A DNA stretch of 64,000 nt from Flavimobilis marinus (GTDB lineage: Bacteria > Actinomycetota > Actinomycetes > Actinomycetales > Cellulomonadaceae), in assembly GCF_900113055.1 (NCBI RefSeq), contig NZ_FONZ01000002.1, positions 496,001 to 560,000 of the forward strand, written 5' to 3'. Shown here piece by piece: positions 9,625 to 18,571 of this stretch. The number at the start of each line of letters is the position of its first letter. Position 1 is the stretch's first letter. Both the position numbers and the translations under genes were made by a program. The notes beneath the pieces were generated by a model that was not told where the DNA came from, made no database searches, and saw only the letters and a program-made list of their open reading frames with translations.

Positions 9625-12600
9625 AAGACGCGCTCGACCACCTGGCGGGCACGCCGGCACGAGCGCAGGTAGTCCTCCTCGAACTCGGTCGTGCGCTCCG
9701 TCGGGTAGCCGAGGATCCGGGCCACGCCGGCCAGGTCGATGCGCGAGGCCGGCAGCACGTCGCCCGCAGGGCCGCCCACGCGTCCGGTCCACAGCACGAG
9801 CGCGTTGCGGATCCCGGAGCAGAGCAACCACGCCTCGCGCAGGACCTGCGCGTCGTCGGCGGTCACCAGGTCTGCCGACGTCAGGGCGTCGAGCGCGCCG
9901 AGGGTCGACGTCGTGCGCAGCTCGGGTACCTCGTGGGCGTGCTGGAGCTGGAGCAGCTGGACGGTCCACTCGACGTCCGCCAGCCCGCCGCGACCCAGCT
10001 TGACGTGACGGGCGGGGTCCGTGGCGCGCGGCAGGCGTTCGCTCTCGACCCGCGCCTTGATGCGCCGGATTTCCCGGACGTCGCCCTGCGCCAGGCCCGC
10101 CGGGTAGCGCACCGGGTCGACGAGCGCCACGAACCGCCGCGCGAGGTCGTCGTCGCCCGCGACGGGACGCGCACGCAGCAGCGCCTGGCTCTCCCACACG
10201 GCGGCCCACCGCGCGTAGTACTCCGCGTAGGAGTCCAGCGAGCGCACGAGCGGCCCCGCGCGGCCCTCGGGGCGCAGGTCGGCGTCGACCTGCAGCGGAG
10301 GCTCGGCTCCGACGGCGCCCAGCGAGGCGCGCAGGCGGGTCGCGACCGCGAGCGCATAGCGCTGCGCGGCCTCGGCCTCCGCTCCTTCGGTGGGCTCGTG
10401 CACGAACATGACGTCGGCGTCGGAGCCGTAACCCGCCTCGCGGCCGCCCAGGCGTCCCATCGCCACGACGAGCATCCGCGCCGGGGCCTCGTCGAGCTCG
10501 AGCTCCGCGCGCACGGCGGCCTCCGAGATCGCCAGCGCGCCGTCCAGCGTCACGTCCGTGACGTCGGAGATGGCCTCGGCAGCGACCACCGGGTCCGCGA
10601 TCTGCAGCAGCTCGGCCGACGCCGTGCGGGCGAGCTCGCGACGACGGATCGCCCGGACCGTGAGCACGGCAGCCTCGGCGTTCGTGGCGCGGGCCCGCAC
10701 GGCCTCGACCTCGGCGGCCAGGCGCGCCGCCGGACGCGGCGCGAGGTCGGCGTCCTCGGCGAGCCAGCGGACGGCCTCGGGCGACCGGCGCAGGGCGTCC
10801 GTCACGAAGCGCGACGTCGCGAGCAGCAGTGCCAGACGGTAGGCGGCCGAACCCGAGTCGCGCAGCAGCTTGAGGTACCAGTGCGTGGTGCCCAGCTCTT
10901 CCGAGAGCGTGCGGAAGGCGAGCAGCCCGGCGTCGGGATCCGCCCCCTCGCCGAACCAGGCGATCATCACGGGCAGGAGCTGGCGCTGGATGGCAGCGCG
11001 GCGGCTCACGCCCTCGGTGAGCGAGGCCAGGTGCCGCTGGGCCCCGGCGGGGTCGCGGTAGCCGATCGCCGCGAGCCGCGCGCGCGCATCCCCAGGACGC
11101 AGCGCGGCCTCTCCCGGCGACAGCTGGGCGACCGCGGGCAGCAGCGGGCGGTAGAACAGCTGCTCGTGCATCGCGCGCACGTCGCGCCGCGTGGCCCGCC
11201 AGCGCTCGAGCAGCCCCTCGGCACCCTCGGTGCGCATCCCCACCGCCCGGGCCAGACGCCGCAGGTCGTCCTCCGCGACCGGCAGCAGGTGGGTGCGCCG
11301 CAGGTTGGCCAGCTGCAGGCGGTGCTCGAGCACGCGCAGGAACCGGTAGGCGGTCGCCATGCGCGCGGCGTCGTCGCGCGCGACGTACCCGCGGTCGGCG
11401 AGGGCCGCGAGCGCGGTGAGGGTGTGACCGCTGCGGATCTCGGGGTCGGTCCTGCCGTGCACGAGCTGGAGCAGCTGCACGGTGAACTCGACGTCGCGCA
11501 GCCCGCCGGTGCCGAGCTTGAGCTGACGGTCGGCCTCCGCTGCGGGCACGTTCTGCTCCACGCGTCGGCGCATCGCCTGGGAGTCCACCACGAAGTTCTC
11601 GCGGGACACCGCCTGCCACACGAGCGGGTGGATGACGTCGTGGTAGGCCTGCCCGACCGCGCGGTCCCCCGCCACGACCCGCGCCTTGAGGAGCGCCTGG
11701 AACTCCCACGTCTTGGCCCAGCGCTCGTAGTAGGCGAGGTGGCTCGCCACGGTGCGCACGATCGGACCGTCCTTGCCCTCGGGGCGCAGGGCGGCGTCGA
11801 CCGGCCACAGTGGCGGCTCGGCCCCGGTGGCGCTGCAGGCGCGACCGATCCCGGCGGCGAGCCGCGCACCCACCTGGAGAGCCTCGGCCTCGTCGGTGCC
11901 CTCGCCGGGCTCGACGACGTAGATCACGTCGACGTCGCTGACGTAGTTGAGCTCGCGCCCGCCGCACTTGCCCATCCCCAGGACGGTGAGGCGGGCGCCG
12001 CGCCCCGCGTCGTCGACCTCCGCCCGGGCGATCGCGAGGGCGCCCTCGAGAGCCGCGGCCGCGAGGTCCGCGAGCGCCGCCCCCACGTCCTCGAGGAGCT
12101 CGAGCGCGTCGTCGGCGGTCAGGTCGGTCATCGCGATCCGCAGGAGCCGACGGCGGTACGCGCGCCGTAGGGCGTCCGTGGCACCGGCGGCGGTGGCGAC
12201 GGGGACGGCGGCGTCCGGGTCTGCGCCCACGGCCTCGAGCAGCTCGGCGCGCACGCGGTCTGCGGGGACCCGCGTGCCGGGTGCTGGGTCGAGGACGACG
12301 TCGAGGAGCTCGGGCCGGCGCACCAGGTCGTCCCCCAGCGCCCGCGAGGCCCCCAGCACGGCCAGGAGCCTGCTCCGCGCGTCGTGCTCGGCACCCAGGA
12401 TGCGGACGACGCTCCGAGCCGCCCCACCCTCGGCGGCGTCGGCGAGGCGGACCAGCGCGAGGAGCGCGAGGTCCGGGTCCGCGACCGCGCCCAGGGCGTC
12501 GACGAGGCTGTCCTTGTCGCCGTCCGCGAGGACGGGCCCCAGGGCGGCGTCGGCCAGCAGGTGCTCAGCGCGCGCGACGTCCAGGAATCCCGCACGCCGC

Positions 12601-12656
12601 AGGCGCGCGCCGGTGCTGACGGCGCGACCGGCGCCCGGGCCTGCTGGGAGGACCAT
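9612..12656 (-). CDS. glnE: Bifunctional glutamine synthetase adenylyltransferase/deadenylylase GlnE
   Basis: A 1014-residue enzyme that adds and removes AMP on the tyrosine of glutamine synthetase I according to nitrogen status. Both nucleotidyltransferase domains are intact: GMGKCGGRELNYVSDVDV near residue 227 (deadenylylase half) and AMGRLGGREAGYGSDADV near residue 732 (adenylyltransferase half), each with the paired aspartates that bind metal. Each domain is followed by the family linker (DVEWTVQLLQL and DVEFTVQLLQL). The start is ATG 12656, nine bases after the glnA2 stop, so the two genes are cotranscribed. The natural target here is GlnA1 (Tyr402), since GlnA2 lacks the tyrosine. Confidence 0.97.
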   Translation of the reverse strand: MVLPAGPGAGRAVSTGARLRRAGFLDVARAEHLLADAALGPVLADGDKDSLVDALGAVADPDLALLALVRLADAAEGGAARSVVRILGAEHDARSRLLAVLGASRALGDDLVRRPELLDVVLDPAPGTRVPADRVRAELLEAVGADPDAAVPVATAAGATDALRRAYRRRLLRIAMTDLTADDALELLEDVGAALADLAAAALEGALAIARAEVDDAGRGARLTVLGMGKCGGRELNYVSDVDVIYVVEPGEGTDEAEALQVGARLAAGIGRACSATGAEPPLWPVDAALRPEGKDGPIVRTVASHLAYYERWAKTWEFQALLKARVVAGDRAVGQAYHDVIHPLVWQAVSRENFVVDSQAMRRRVEQNVPAAEADRQLKLGTGGLRDVEFTVQLLQLVHGRTDPEIRSGHTLTALAALADRGYVARDDAARMATAYRFLRVLEHRLQLANLRRTHLLPVAEDDLRRLARAVGMRTEGAEGLLERWRATRRDVRAMHEQLFYRPLLPAVAQLSPGEAALRPGDARARLAAIGYRDPAGAQRHLASLTEGVSRRAAIQRQLLPVMIAWFGEGADPDAGLLAFRTLSEELGTTHWYLKLLRDSGSAAYRLALLLATSRFVTDALRRSPEAVRWLAEDADLAPRPAARLAAEVEAVRARATNAEAAVLTVRAIRRRELARTASAELLQIADPVVAAEAISDVTDVTLDGALAISEAAVRAELELDEAPARMLVVAMGRLGGREAGYGSDADVMFVHEPTEGAEAEAAQRYALAVATRLRASLGAVGAEPPLQVDADLRPEGRAGPLVRSLDSYAEYYARWAAVWESQALLRARPVAGDDDLARRFVALVDPVRYPAGLAQGDVREIRRIKARVESERLPRATDPARHVKLGRGGLADVEWTVQLLQLQHAHEVPELRTTSTLGALDALTSADLVTADDAQVLREAWLLCSGIRNALVLWTGRVGGPAGDVLPASRIDLAGVARILGYPTERTTEFEEDYLRSCRRARQVVERVFYES

Positions 12657-12665
12657 CGCTTCGGG

Positions 12666-14000
12666 TCAGAGCACCGGCAGGAAGCGCTGGAGCTCGAACG
12701 GCGTGACCTGGGACCGGTAGGCGTCCCACTCCTGACGCTTGTTGCGGAGCACGAAGTTGAAGACGTGCTCGCCGAGGGTCTCGGCGACGAGCTCGGAGGA
12801 CTCCATGAGCTCGATCGCGGCGTCGAGCGACTGGGGCAGCGGCTTGATGCCCATCGCCCGGCGCTCGGCGTCGGTCAGCTCCCAGACGTCGTCCTCGGAA
12901 CCCTCGGGCAGCTCGTACCCTTCCTCGATGCCCTTGAGCCCCGCGCTGAGCATGAGCGCGAACGCGAGGTACGGGTTGGCCGCGGCGTCGAGCGCGCGGT
13001 ACTCCACCCGGCTCGAGTTGCCCTTGCCCGGCTTGTACATGGGCACCCGGACCAGCGACGAGCGGTTGTTGTGACCCCAGCAGATGTAGCTGGGCGCCTC
13101 GGCGCCGCCCCACAGCCGCTTGTAGGAGTTGACGTACTGGTTGGTGACGGCGGTGATCTCCGCCGCGTGGTGCAGCAGGCCCGCGATGAACGAGCGCCCG
13201 GTCTTGGACAGGTCGAGCTCGGCGCCGGGCTCGTGGAACGCGTTGCGGTCACCCTCGAACAGCGACAAGTGGGTGTGCATGCCCGACCCCGGGTGCTCGG
13301 CCATCGGCTTCGGCATGAACGACGCGAACACGCCCTGCGAGAGCGCGACCTCCTTGATGACCGTGCGGAACGTCATGAGGTTGTCCGCGGTCGTCAGCGC
13401 GTCCGCGTAGCGCAGGTCGATCTCGTTCTGGCCCGGACCGGCCTCGTGGTGGGAGAACTCCACCGAGATGCCCATCGACTCGAGCATCTGGATCGCGGCG
13501 CGCCGGAAGTCGTGCGCGCTGCCGCGTGCGACGTGGTCGAAGTATCCGGCCTGGTCCACTGGCTCGAGCGGCTGCCCCGGCACCGGCGGCTTGAAGAGGT
13601 AGAACTCGACCTCGGGGTGCGTGTAGAACGTGAAGCCCTTGTCGGCGGCGCGCGCCAGCGCGCGCTTGAGCACGTAGCGGGAGTCGGCGAGCGAGTGGCT
13701 GCCGTCCGGATTGAGCAGGTCGCAGAACATCCGCGCGGTGCCGTTACGCTCGCCGCGCCACGGGAGGATCGCGAACGTCGACGGGTCGGGGCGCGCGATC
13801 ATGTCGGCCTCGTAGACGCGCGTCAGCCCCTCGATCGAGCTGCCGTCGAAGCCGATGCCCTCGGCGAACGCCTGTTCGAGCTCGGCGGGTGCGATCGCGA
13901 CCGACTTCAACATCCCCAGCACGTCGGTGAACCAGAGACGGATGAAGCGGATGTCCCGCTCCTCGACGGTGCGGAGCACGAACTCCTGCTGCTTGTCCAT
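12666..14000 (-). CDS. glnA2: Second glutamine synthetase, GlnA2-like
   Basis: A 444-residue GSI-type enzyme, thirty residues shorter than GlnA1. Active-site signatures are GFDGSSIEG near residue 50, [22 protein letters not shown] and NRSSLVRVP. In place of the adenylylation loop it reads [11 protein letters not shown], with tryptophan where GlnA1 has tyrosine, so covalent control by GlnE is not expected. This matches the GSI group that sits beside glnE in Actinobacteria. It may make glutamine at a basal level or act on a related substrate, since some homologues are gamma-glutamylpolyamine synthetases; the sequence alone does not decide. The start is ATG 14000, divergent from panB. Confidence 0.93.
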   Translation of the reverse strand: MDKQQEFVLRTVEERDIRFIRLWFTDVLGMLKSVAIAPAELEQAFAEGIGFDGSSIEGLTRVYEADMIARPDPSTFAILPWRGERNGTARMFCDLLNPDGSHSLADSRYVLKRALARAADKGFTFYTHPEVEFYLFKPPVPGQPLEPVDQAGYFDHVARGSAHDFRRAAIQMLESMGISVEFSHHEAGPGQNEIDLRYADALTTADNLMTFRTVIKEVALSQGVFASFMPKPMAEHPGSGMHTHLSLFEGDRNAFHEPGAELDLSKTGRSFIAGLLHHAAEITAVTNQYVNSYKRLWGGAEAPSYICWGHNNRSSLVRVPMYKPGKGNSSRVEYRALDAAANPYLAFALMLSAGLKGIEEGYELPEGSEDDVWELTDAERRAMGIKPLPQSLDAAIELMESSELVAETLGEHVFNFVLRNKRQEWDAYRSQVTPFELQRFLPVL

Positions 14001-14020
14001 GCTGCCTATCCTGCCCGATG

Positions 14021-14039
14021 CATGTGTCGGACATGTGTC
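14021..14039. repeat. Direct repeat CATGTGTC in the glnA2-panB divergent promoter region
   Basis: CATGTGTC occurs at 14021-14028 and again at 14032-14039, eleven bases apart and hence on the same face of the helix. It lies 21-39 bases upstream of the glnA2 start. This geometry suggests a dimeric regulator site. No known regulator is assigned. Confidence 0.4.
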
Positions 14040-14116
14040 ACGTCCACGGGTGTCGCCCCTGCGACGCCGATAGGCTGGCTCGCGCCACCACGCACCACCT
14101 GCGAGAAGGAGCCGAC

Positions 14117-14983
14117 ATGACCACGTCCACCCCTGGCGCTGCACCGAGCACCGGGAGCACTGCGGCCCCGCAGGGCGGCGACACACCACGGCGCGTGCGG
14201 GTCCACCACCTCGCCGAGGCCAAGCGCAACGGCGCCAAGATCACGATGCTGACCGCCTACGACGCGATGACCGCCCGCGTCTTCGACGCCGCAGGTATCG
14301 ACATGCTGCTGGTCGGCGACTCGATCGGCGACAACATGCACGGGCACGAGAACACGATCCCCGTGACGGTCGACGACATGCTCCCTGCCGTACGGGCGGT
14401 CTCGCGCGCGGTGCGGCGCTCGTTCGTCGTCGCCGACCTGCCCTTCGGGTCCTACGAGGGGTCGGCGCCCCAGGCCCACGCCACCGCGGTGCGCATGATG
14501 AAGGAGGGCGGCGCCCACGCCGTGAAGATCGAGGGTGGACGCCGGGTGGCCGCGCAGGTCGAGCTGCTCACCTCTTCCGGCATCCCCGTGGTCGGGCACC
14601 TGGGCTTCACGCCGCAGTCGGAGTTCATGCTGGGCGGCAAGCGCATCCAGGGCCGCGGCGACGGCGCGGACGCCCTCAAGGAGGACGCCCTGGCGCTCCA
14701 GGAGGCCGGCGCGGTCGCCGTCGTGCTGGAGATGGTCCCTGCGCCGGTCGCCGCAGCCGTCACGGAGATCCTCGCCATCCCCACGATCGGCATCGGCGCC
14801 GGCCCGGACTGCGACGGCCAGGTGCTGGTGTGGCTGGACATGGCCGGCATGGGCGACTGGTCGCCGCGGTTCGCCAAGCGCTTCGCGGAGCTCGGCCGGG
14901 CGCTGCAGGACGCAGCGGCCGAGTACGCCGAGGAGGTCCGCTCAGGCACCTTCCCGGCGCCCGAGCACTCGTACGCCGAGTAG
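14117..14983 (+). CDS. panB: 3-methyl-2-oxobutanoate hydroxymethyltransferase PanB
   Basis: Transfers a hydroxymethyl group from methylenetetrahydrofolate to 2-oxoisovalerate to give ketopantoate, the first committed step to pantothenate and coenzyme A. The 288-residue protein has the metal-binding [11 protein letters not shown] motif, the ADLPFGSYE segment, the KIEGG motif and the late [14 protein letters not shown] signature. About 25 N-terminal residues, rich in Ser, Thr, Gly and Pro, precede the barrel and look disordered. A strong ribosome-binding site (GAAGGAG) lies six bases before the ATG, and a TAGGCT hexamer near 14070 is a likely -10, so this mRNA is leadered. Confidence 0.97.
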   Translation: MTTSTPGAAPSTGSTAAPQGGDTPRRVRVHHLAEAKRNGAKITMLTAYDAMTARVFDAAGIDMLLVGDSIGDNMHGHENTIPVTVDDMLPAVRAVSRAVRRSFVVADLPFGSYEGSAPQAHATAVRMMKEGGAHAVKIEGGRRVAAQVELLTSSGIPVVGHLGFTPQSEFMLGGKRIQGRGDGADALKEDALALQEAGAVAVVLEMVPAPVAAAVTEILAIPTIGIGAGPDCDGQVLVWLDMAGMGDWSPRFAKRFAELGRALQDAAAEYAEEVRSGTFPAPEHSYAE

Positions 14984-15024
14984 CGCCGGTCAGCACACCG
15001 CTTGGCCGAGGAGCGTGGGGACCG

Positions 15025-15216
15025 TCAGGTGTCCTCGCGCTCCTTCCGCTCGTCCTCCTCGTCCCACGCCTCGCTGCGTCGGGCGGCGAGGTCGAGGGCG
15101 TTCGCCGCCTCCTCGCGCGTGGCGTACGGACCCATGCGGTTGGCCCAGGAGCTGGTCTTGCCCTCCTCGACCTCGTGGGTGGCGATGTTGAAGTAGAACT
15201 CCGGTGCGTCAGTCAT
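15025..15216 (-). CDS. Small SPOR-type protein
   Basis: A 63-residue protein, [20 protein letters not shown] at the start and a highly charged EDERKERED tail. It resembles the very short SPOR-domain proteins found beside map in Actinobacteria: an aromatic-rich strand, the motif [15 protein letters not shown], then an acidic helix. SPOR domains in larger proteins bind denuded peptidoglycan, but this one has no signal peptide and its role is unknown. It is divergent from map (66 bases between starts). An upstream in-frame ATG at 15231 is possible but less likely. Confidence 0.72.
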   Translation of the reverse strand: MTDAPEFYFNIATHEVEEGKTSSWANRMGPYATREEAANALDLAARRSEAWDEEDERKEREDT

Positions 15217-15282
15217 CCCGCCAGTGTCCATCGCGGCCGGGCGTCCCGCATCGGAGCAGCCCAGCGCCGTAGACTGACCGCC

Positions 15283-16158
15283 ATGCCGACGACGACGCGC
15301 CGCACCCGGGACCCGCTCGCGCCGGGCCACGTCGGCCCGGAGCGCGCCGTGCCCGCCTCGATCGCGCGTCCGCCGTACGTGGGTCGCCCCGCACCCGAGC
15401 CCTTCACGGGCTCCGAGGTGAAGACGCCGGAGACCATCGAGCGCATCCGTGTCGCCGCGCGCATCGCCGCCCAGGCGCTCGCCGAGGTCGGTCGCGCAGT
15501 CAGGCCCGGGACGACGACGGACGAGCTCGACCGGATCGGCCACGAGTTCCTGCTCGATCATGGCGCGTACCCCTCGACGCTCGGGTACCGGGGCTTCCCC
15601 AAGTCCCTGTGCACGTCGCTCAACGAGTGCATCTGTCACGGCATCCCCGACTCGACCGAGCTGGTCGACGGCGACATCGTGAACGTCGACATCACGGCGT
15701 ACATCGGCGGGGTGCACGGGGACAACAACGCGACCTTCGGCGTCGGCGAGATCGCCCAGGAGGACGCTGACCTGATCGCGCGCACCGAGGAGGCCTTGAT
15801 GCGAGGCATCAAGGTCGTGGCGCCGGGCCGTGAGGTCAACGTCGTCGGCCGCGTGATCGAGAAGTACGCCGCCCGGTACGGCTACGGAGTGGTGCGCGAC
15901 TTCACCGGGCACGGCGTCGGTGAGGCTTTCCACTCCGGGCTGATCATCCCGCACTACGACTCCGCCCCGGAGTACGCCACCGTGATCGAGCCGGGCATGG
16001 TGTTCACCATCGAGCCGATGCTCACCCTCGGTACCCACGAGTGGCGCATGTGGGCCGACAACTGGACGGTCGTCACCGCCGACGGCTCGCGTACGGCACA
16101 GTTCGAGCACACGATCCTTGTCACCGAGACCGGAACGGAGATCCTGACGCTGCCATGA
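15283..16158 (+). CDS. map: Methionine aminopeptidase type I
   Basis: Removes the initiator methionine from nascent proteins in the cytoplasm. The 291-residue protein has an actinobacterial N-terminal extension of about 40 residues with a proline-rich linker ([14 protein letters not shown]) before the pita-bread catalytic domain. All five dinuclear metal ligands are visible: Asp in VNVDI, Asp in HGDNN, His in TGHGVG, Glu in TIEPM and Glu in QFEHT. A TAGACT hexamer at 15270-15275 lies seven bases before the ATG, so the transcript is probably leaderless. Its last codons overlap the start of ppgK by four bases. Confidence 0.96.
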   Translation: MPTTTRRTRDPLAPGHVGPERAVPASIARPPYVGRPAPEPFTGSEVKTPETIERIRVAARIAAQALAEVGRAVRPGTTTDELDRIGHEFLLDHGAYPSTLGYRGFPKSLCTSLNECICHGIPDSTELVDGDIVNVDITAYIGGVHGDNNATFGVGEIAQEDADLIARTEEALMRGIKVVAPGREVNVVGRVIEKYAARYGYGVVRDFTGHGVGEAFHSGLIIPHYDSAPEYATVIEPGMVFTIEPMLTLGTHEWRMWADNWTVVTADGSRTAQFEHTILVTETGTEILTLP

Positions 16159-16922
16159 GTCAGTCGACCACGCCCCAGATCGCCTTCGGGATCGACATCG
16201 GAGGGTCCGGCATCAAGGGCGCTCCCGTGGATCTCGCCACCGGTGAGTTCACCGCTGAGCGCAAACGCGTCCCCACGCCCGGGGTCTCCACGCCTGCCGC
16301 GGTGACCGCGGTGATCCGCGAGCTCGTCGAGGGCTTCGACCTGCCAGAGGGCACGCCGGTGGGCGTCGCGTTCCCGGGTCCGATCCACCACGGGCGCATC
16401 ACGTTCATCGCCAACCTCGACGAGTCGTGGACCGGCGTGGACCTCGACCAGATGCTCGCCACCGAGCTCGAGCGCAGCATCCGCGCGGTCAACGACGCGG
16501 ACGCCGCCGGCTACGGCGAGGCCCTCTACGGCGCGGCGCGCGACACGCGGGGCACGATCCTCGTCACCACGCTCGGCACGGGGATCGGCAGCGCACTGAT
16601 CGTCGACGGCACCCTCGTGCCGAACACCGAGCTCGGTCACCTCGAGATCGACGGCTTCGACGCCGAGTCGCGCGCCGCGGACAGCGCGCGCACGCGCGAG
16701 GACCTGTCCTTCAGCCAGTGGGCCGAGCGCCTGCAGCGCTACTACCAGACGGTCGAGATGCTCTTCTCCCCCGACCTGATCGTGGTGGGCGGAGGGGTCA
16801 GCAAGCACCACGAGCAGTTCTTGCCGCTGCTCGAGCTGCGCACCCCGATCGTGCCGGCCGTCCTGCGCAACCGCGCAGGCATCGTCGGCGCTGCGGCGCT
16901 CGCAGCAGGACGCGCCCTCTAG
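16155..16922 (+). CDS. ppgK: Polyphosphate glucokinase
   Basis: Phosphorylates glucose with inorganic polyphosphate (and usually ATP), giving glucose 6-phosphate. It is a 255-residue ROK-fold kinase with the family phosphate loop [12 protein letters not shown] at residues 12-23, the second phosphate motif [14 protein letters not shown], the ELGHLEIDG segment and the C-terminal [13 protein letters not shown]. The ROK zinc-binding cysteines are absent, as expected for PpgK rather than ordinary ROK glucokinases. It starts at ATG 16155 within the end of map. Glucose released by the intracellular GH13 enzymes encoded near 50-58 kb would be a natural substrate. Confidence 0.95.
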   Translation: MSQSTTPQIAFGIDIGGSGIKGAPVDLATGEFTAERKRVPTPGVSTPAAVTAVIRELVEGFDLPEGTPVGVAFPGPIHHGRITFIANLDESWTGVDLDQMLATELERSIRAVNDADAAGYGEALYGAARDTRGTILVTTLGTGIGSALIVDGTLVPNTELGHLEIDGFDAESRAADSARTREDLSFSQWAERLQRYYQTVEMLFSPDLIVVGGGVSKHHEQFLPLLELRTPIVPAVLRNRAGIVGAAALAAGRAL

Positions 16923-16947
16923 CGCGACGCGGGCGGCGTGGCCTTCG

Positions 16948-17322
16948 TCAGCCGGCCAGGGCGGGCTCGCCGTCCTTGCAGCCGCCAGGGGCGCTCGGTG
17001 CCTGTGCATTGAGCCCGAAGAACTCTGCGAGCCCCAGCAGCTCCAGCACGCTGGTGACGCGCTCCGGGGCGTCCGGGAGCGACACCGCGAGCCCCTCGGC
17101 CGAGCCGATGTTGTAGAACTGCACGAGGAACGCGATCCCCGTGGAGTCGATGAAGCTGACGTCTCGCGTGTCGATGACGACGGGGAGGTTGCGCTGGAGC
17201 GCGCTCGCCATGGCGGCGCTGGCTTCGTCACGCAGTGCCACGTCGATCTCGCCCCAGAGGCGGACCACGGTGGCGCGGGGCTCTTCTTCGAGCTCGATCC
17301 CGCCTGTCTTGCTGTTGCTCAA
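16948..17322 (-). CDS. STAS-domain anti-sigma factor antagonist
   Basis: A 124-residue single STAS domain. The core VVRLWGEIDVALRDEA and the phosphorylation segment VSFIDSTGIAFLVQF are clear; Ser60 in DST is the residue phosphorylated by anti-sigma factor kinases in this family. I place the start at TTG 17322 because AGGA lies six bases upstream and the family normally begins about 20 residues before the first strand. Partner anti-sigma factor and sigma factor genes are not adjacent, so it probably acts in trans in a partner-switching stress module. It is convergent with ppgK. Confidence 0.85.
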   Translation of the reverse strand: MSNSKTGGIELEEEPRATVVRLWGEIDVALRDEASAAMASALQRNLPVVIDTRDVSFIDSTGIAFLVQFYNIGSAEGLAVSLPDAPERVTSVLELLGLAEFFGLNAQAPSAPGGCKDGEPALAG

Positions 17323-17745
17323 GTCTCGTCCTGATCGTCGTTCGGCCCACCATCGTCGCACACGGACATGGGGGAAACACAAGAACTTCTTTGCCTGTGG
17401 CACGGTCCGTCTTGCCGCGCGGGCCACTGCGGTGCCGCTGAGGTCGCAGACGCTGCGCACGCCGTGATGAGAGTACGTCCACCCCGTGGGCTGCGCGCGC
17501 CAGGCGATGGTGGCGCCCGTCCCATCCTGCGTCTACCCAGGTCAGGGGTTGGCGTATCGATTCGAACTGGGATAGGAAGTTCCCAGCGGCAGTGAGCCTC
17601 GGCCCGCGCAACGTGTCCCCCGCACGCGTGGGTCGCCCTGCCGCCAGCAGGGGTCAAGTTGCACTCGTGGTGGCAGCCCCAGGCAGCGGTGTCCCGCTCT
17701 CCCCCCGGGAGCGGGGCGCCGTCCTGGCCGCGGACCCGCAGATGG
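17323..17745. other. Gene-free stretch with two inverted repeats
   Basis: I see no convincing gene here. CTGGGATAGGAAGTTCCCAG at 17567-17586 is an inverted repeat with six-base arms. CCCGCTC-N9-GAGCGGG at 17693-17715 is a hairpin with a C-rich loop, 31 bases beyond the stop of the small CxxC protein, and may be its terminator. The promoter of the STAS gene should lie near 17340-17400, but no clear hexamers were recognised. Confidence 0.5.
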
Positions 17746-17904
17746 TCAGCGGTTCCCTGCGTCCTCGCGGCCCACCTCGGCTCGCTCACCCTCCGGCGTC
17801 CCGGCCGACTCGAGCTCGCGGTGCCAGTGCTCGTGCGCGGACGTGAGCGCGAGCGGGACCAGGGCGAAGCAGCGTCGGCACGGCTTGGCGGTGGCATTCG
17901 CCAT
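17746..17904 (-). CDS. 52-residue CxxC/HxHxH putative zinc-finger protein
   Basis: A very small protein with a strong ribosome-binding site (GAGGAG six bases before ATG 17904). Residues 9-28 hold CRRC, eleven residues, then HEHWH: C-x2-C-x11-H-x-H-x-H, the spacing of a single C2H2-type zinc finger. A hydrophilic acidic tail follows. No signal peptide or membrane segment is present. Single-finger proteins of this size occur in actinobacteria and their phages, and some bind nucleic acid or protein, but nothing here gives a function. It stands alone in a gene-poor stretch with hairpins on both sides. Confidence 0.62.
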   Translation of the reverse strand: MANATAKPCRRCFALVPLALTSAHEHWHRELESAGTPEGERAEVGREDAGNR

Positions 17905-18253
17905 AGGAAGCTCCTCGGGGTTGTCCCGGGAACGTATCCCGCGATACCCCGGACACGCGCTCGCGCACGGGGTGATTGTGGGGTGAGGAGCGCGGGCAGC
18001 GCGCTCGACCGTGCGACCGGTCGCGGAGCGAACCTGACAGGAGTAGAACGACAAGTGCACGGCAATGGCTGATGGCGCTCGTCCCCCACGAGCACAACGG
18101 GCCGCTGGCGTGAGCAGGGGGCTGCTGGGCAGCCAGAGACGACCTTGCGACGACGCCCCACCTTCCCCCGGAGGTGGGGCGTCGTGCCGCGTTCCTGGCG
18201 CCGCTGCGCACCGGGCCTTGACGCCGCACCTTCGCTCCGGTCCACTTGCCCGC
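17905..18253. other. Divergent intergenic region with a strong hairpin
   Basis: This 349-base gap separates divergent small genes. Its main feature is a perfect 14-bp hairpin at 18150-18185. On the minus strand TACGTT (17936-17931) could be the -10 of the small zinc-finger gene. A minor palindrome GTATCCCGCGATAC lies at 17934-17947. No other gene is seen. Confidence 0.5.
18150..18185. terminator. Perfect 14-bp hairpin in a divergent region
   Basis: ACGACGCCCCACCT (18150-18163) pairs with its exact complement at 18172-18185 around a TCCCCCGG loop. A terminator-like hairpin is unexpected upstream of divergent genes; it could end an unannotated short transcript entering from the left, or form in the leader of the gene at 18254. 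No U-tract follows on either strand. Confidence 0.5.
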
Positions 18254-18571
18254 ATGGACGCCAACAGCGTGGACGAGCGGGACGTCGAGTTCGAGAGCCA
18301 GCCCGACGGCTACCGTGTGCTGCTCGTACGGCCGGGTCGGGTGGTGAGCGCGTTCAACCTCGACAACTGCACGGCAGGCGAGGCTCTCGCATGGGCCGTC
18401 GAGCACCAGGGCGACGGCGCCTTCGCACTGGCCGCGCGGTACCGCGACCGCCCGGACGGCGGCGTCGGGCTCATGTGGCTCACCCCGCCACCGGAGGAGC
18501 TCATGGACCCTCCGGCTCCCGCTGCCCAGGGTCTCGGCAGCACCGCAGTGGCGAGGGGATGGAGCGGATGA
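18254..18571 (+). CDS. Hypothetical protein, 105 residues
   Basis: Soluble, acidic, with a predicted beta-alpha core (GYRVLLVRPGRVVSAFNL then AGEALAWAVEH) and a proline-rich, probably disordered tail. No motif that I recognise. It begins at ATG 18254; no clear ribosome-binding site is seen. Its stop codon (18569-18571) falls inside the terminal helix of the convergent RNase P RNA gene, so the two transcripts overlap by at least eight bases. The amino-acid composition looks coding, but the call is moderate. Confidence 0.55.
   Translation: MDANSVDERDVEFESQPDGYRVLLVRPGRVVSAFNLDNCTAGEALAWAVEHQGDGAFALAARYRDRPDGGVGLMWLTPPPEELMDPPAPAAQGLGSTAVARGWSG

Noticed and set aside
8886-12170. Very long open frame on the plus strand opposite glnE
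   Set aside because: High-GC codon bias leaves long open frames opposite real genes. Its product is a low-complexity Arg/Gly/Pro/Ala/Val string without motifs, while glnE on the other strand has two intact catalytic domains.
17934-17947. Palindrome GTATCCCGCGATAC as an operator
   Set aside because: Short arms (five bases) and no second copy; not enough to propose a regulator site.
17693-18185. 6C RNA (two C-loop hairpins)
   Set aside because: Two hairpins with C-rich loops are present, but they are about 450 bases apart with a coding gene between, unlike the adjacent hairpins of 6C RNA.
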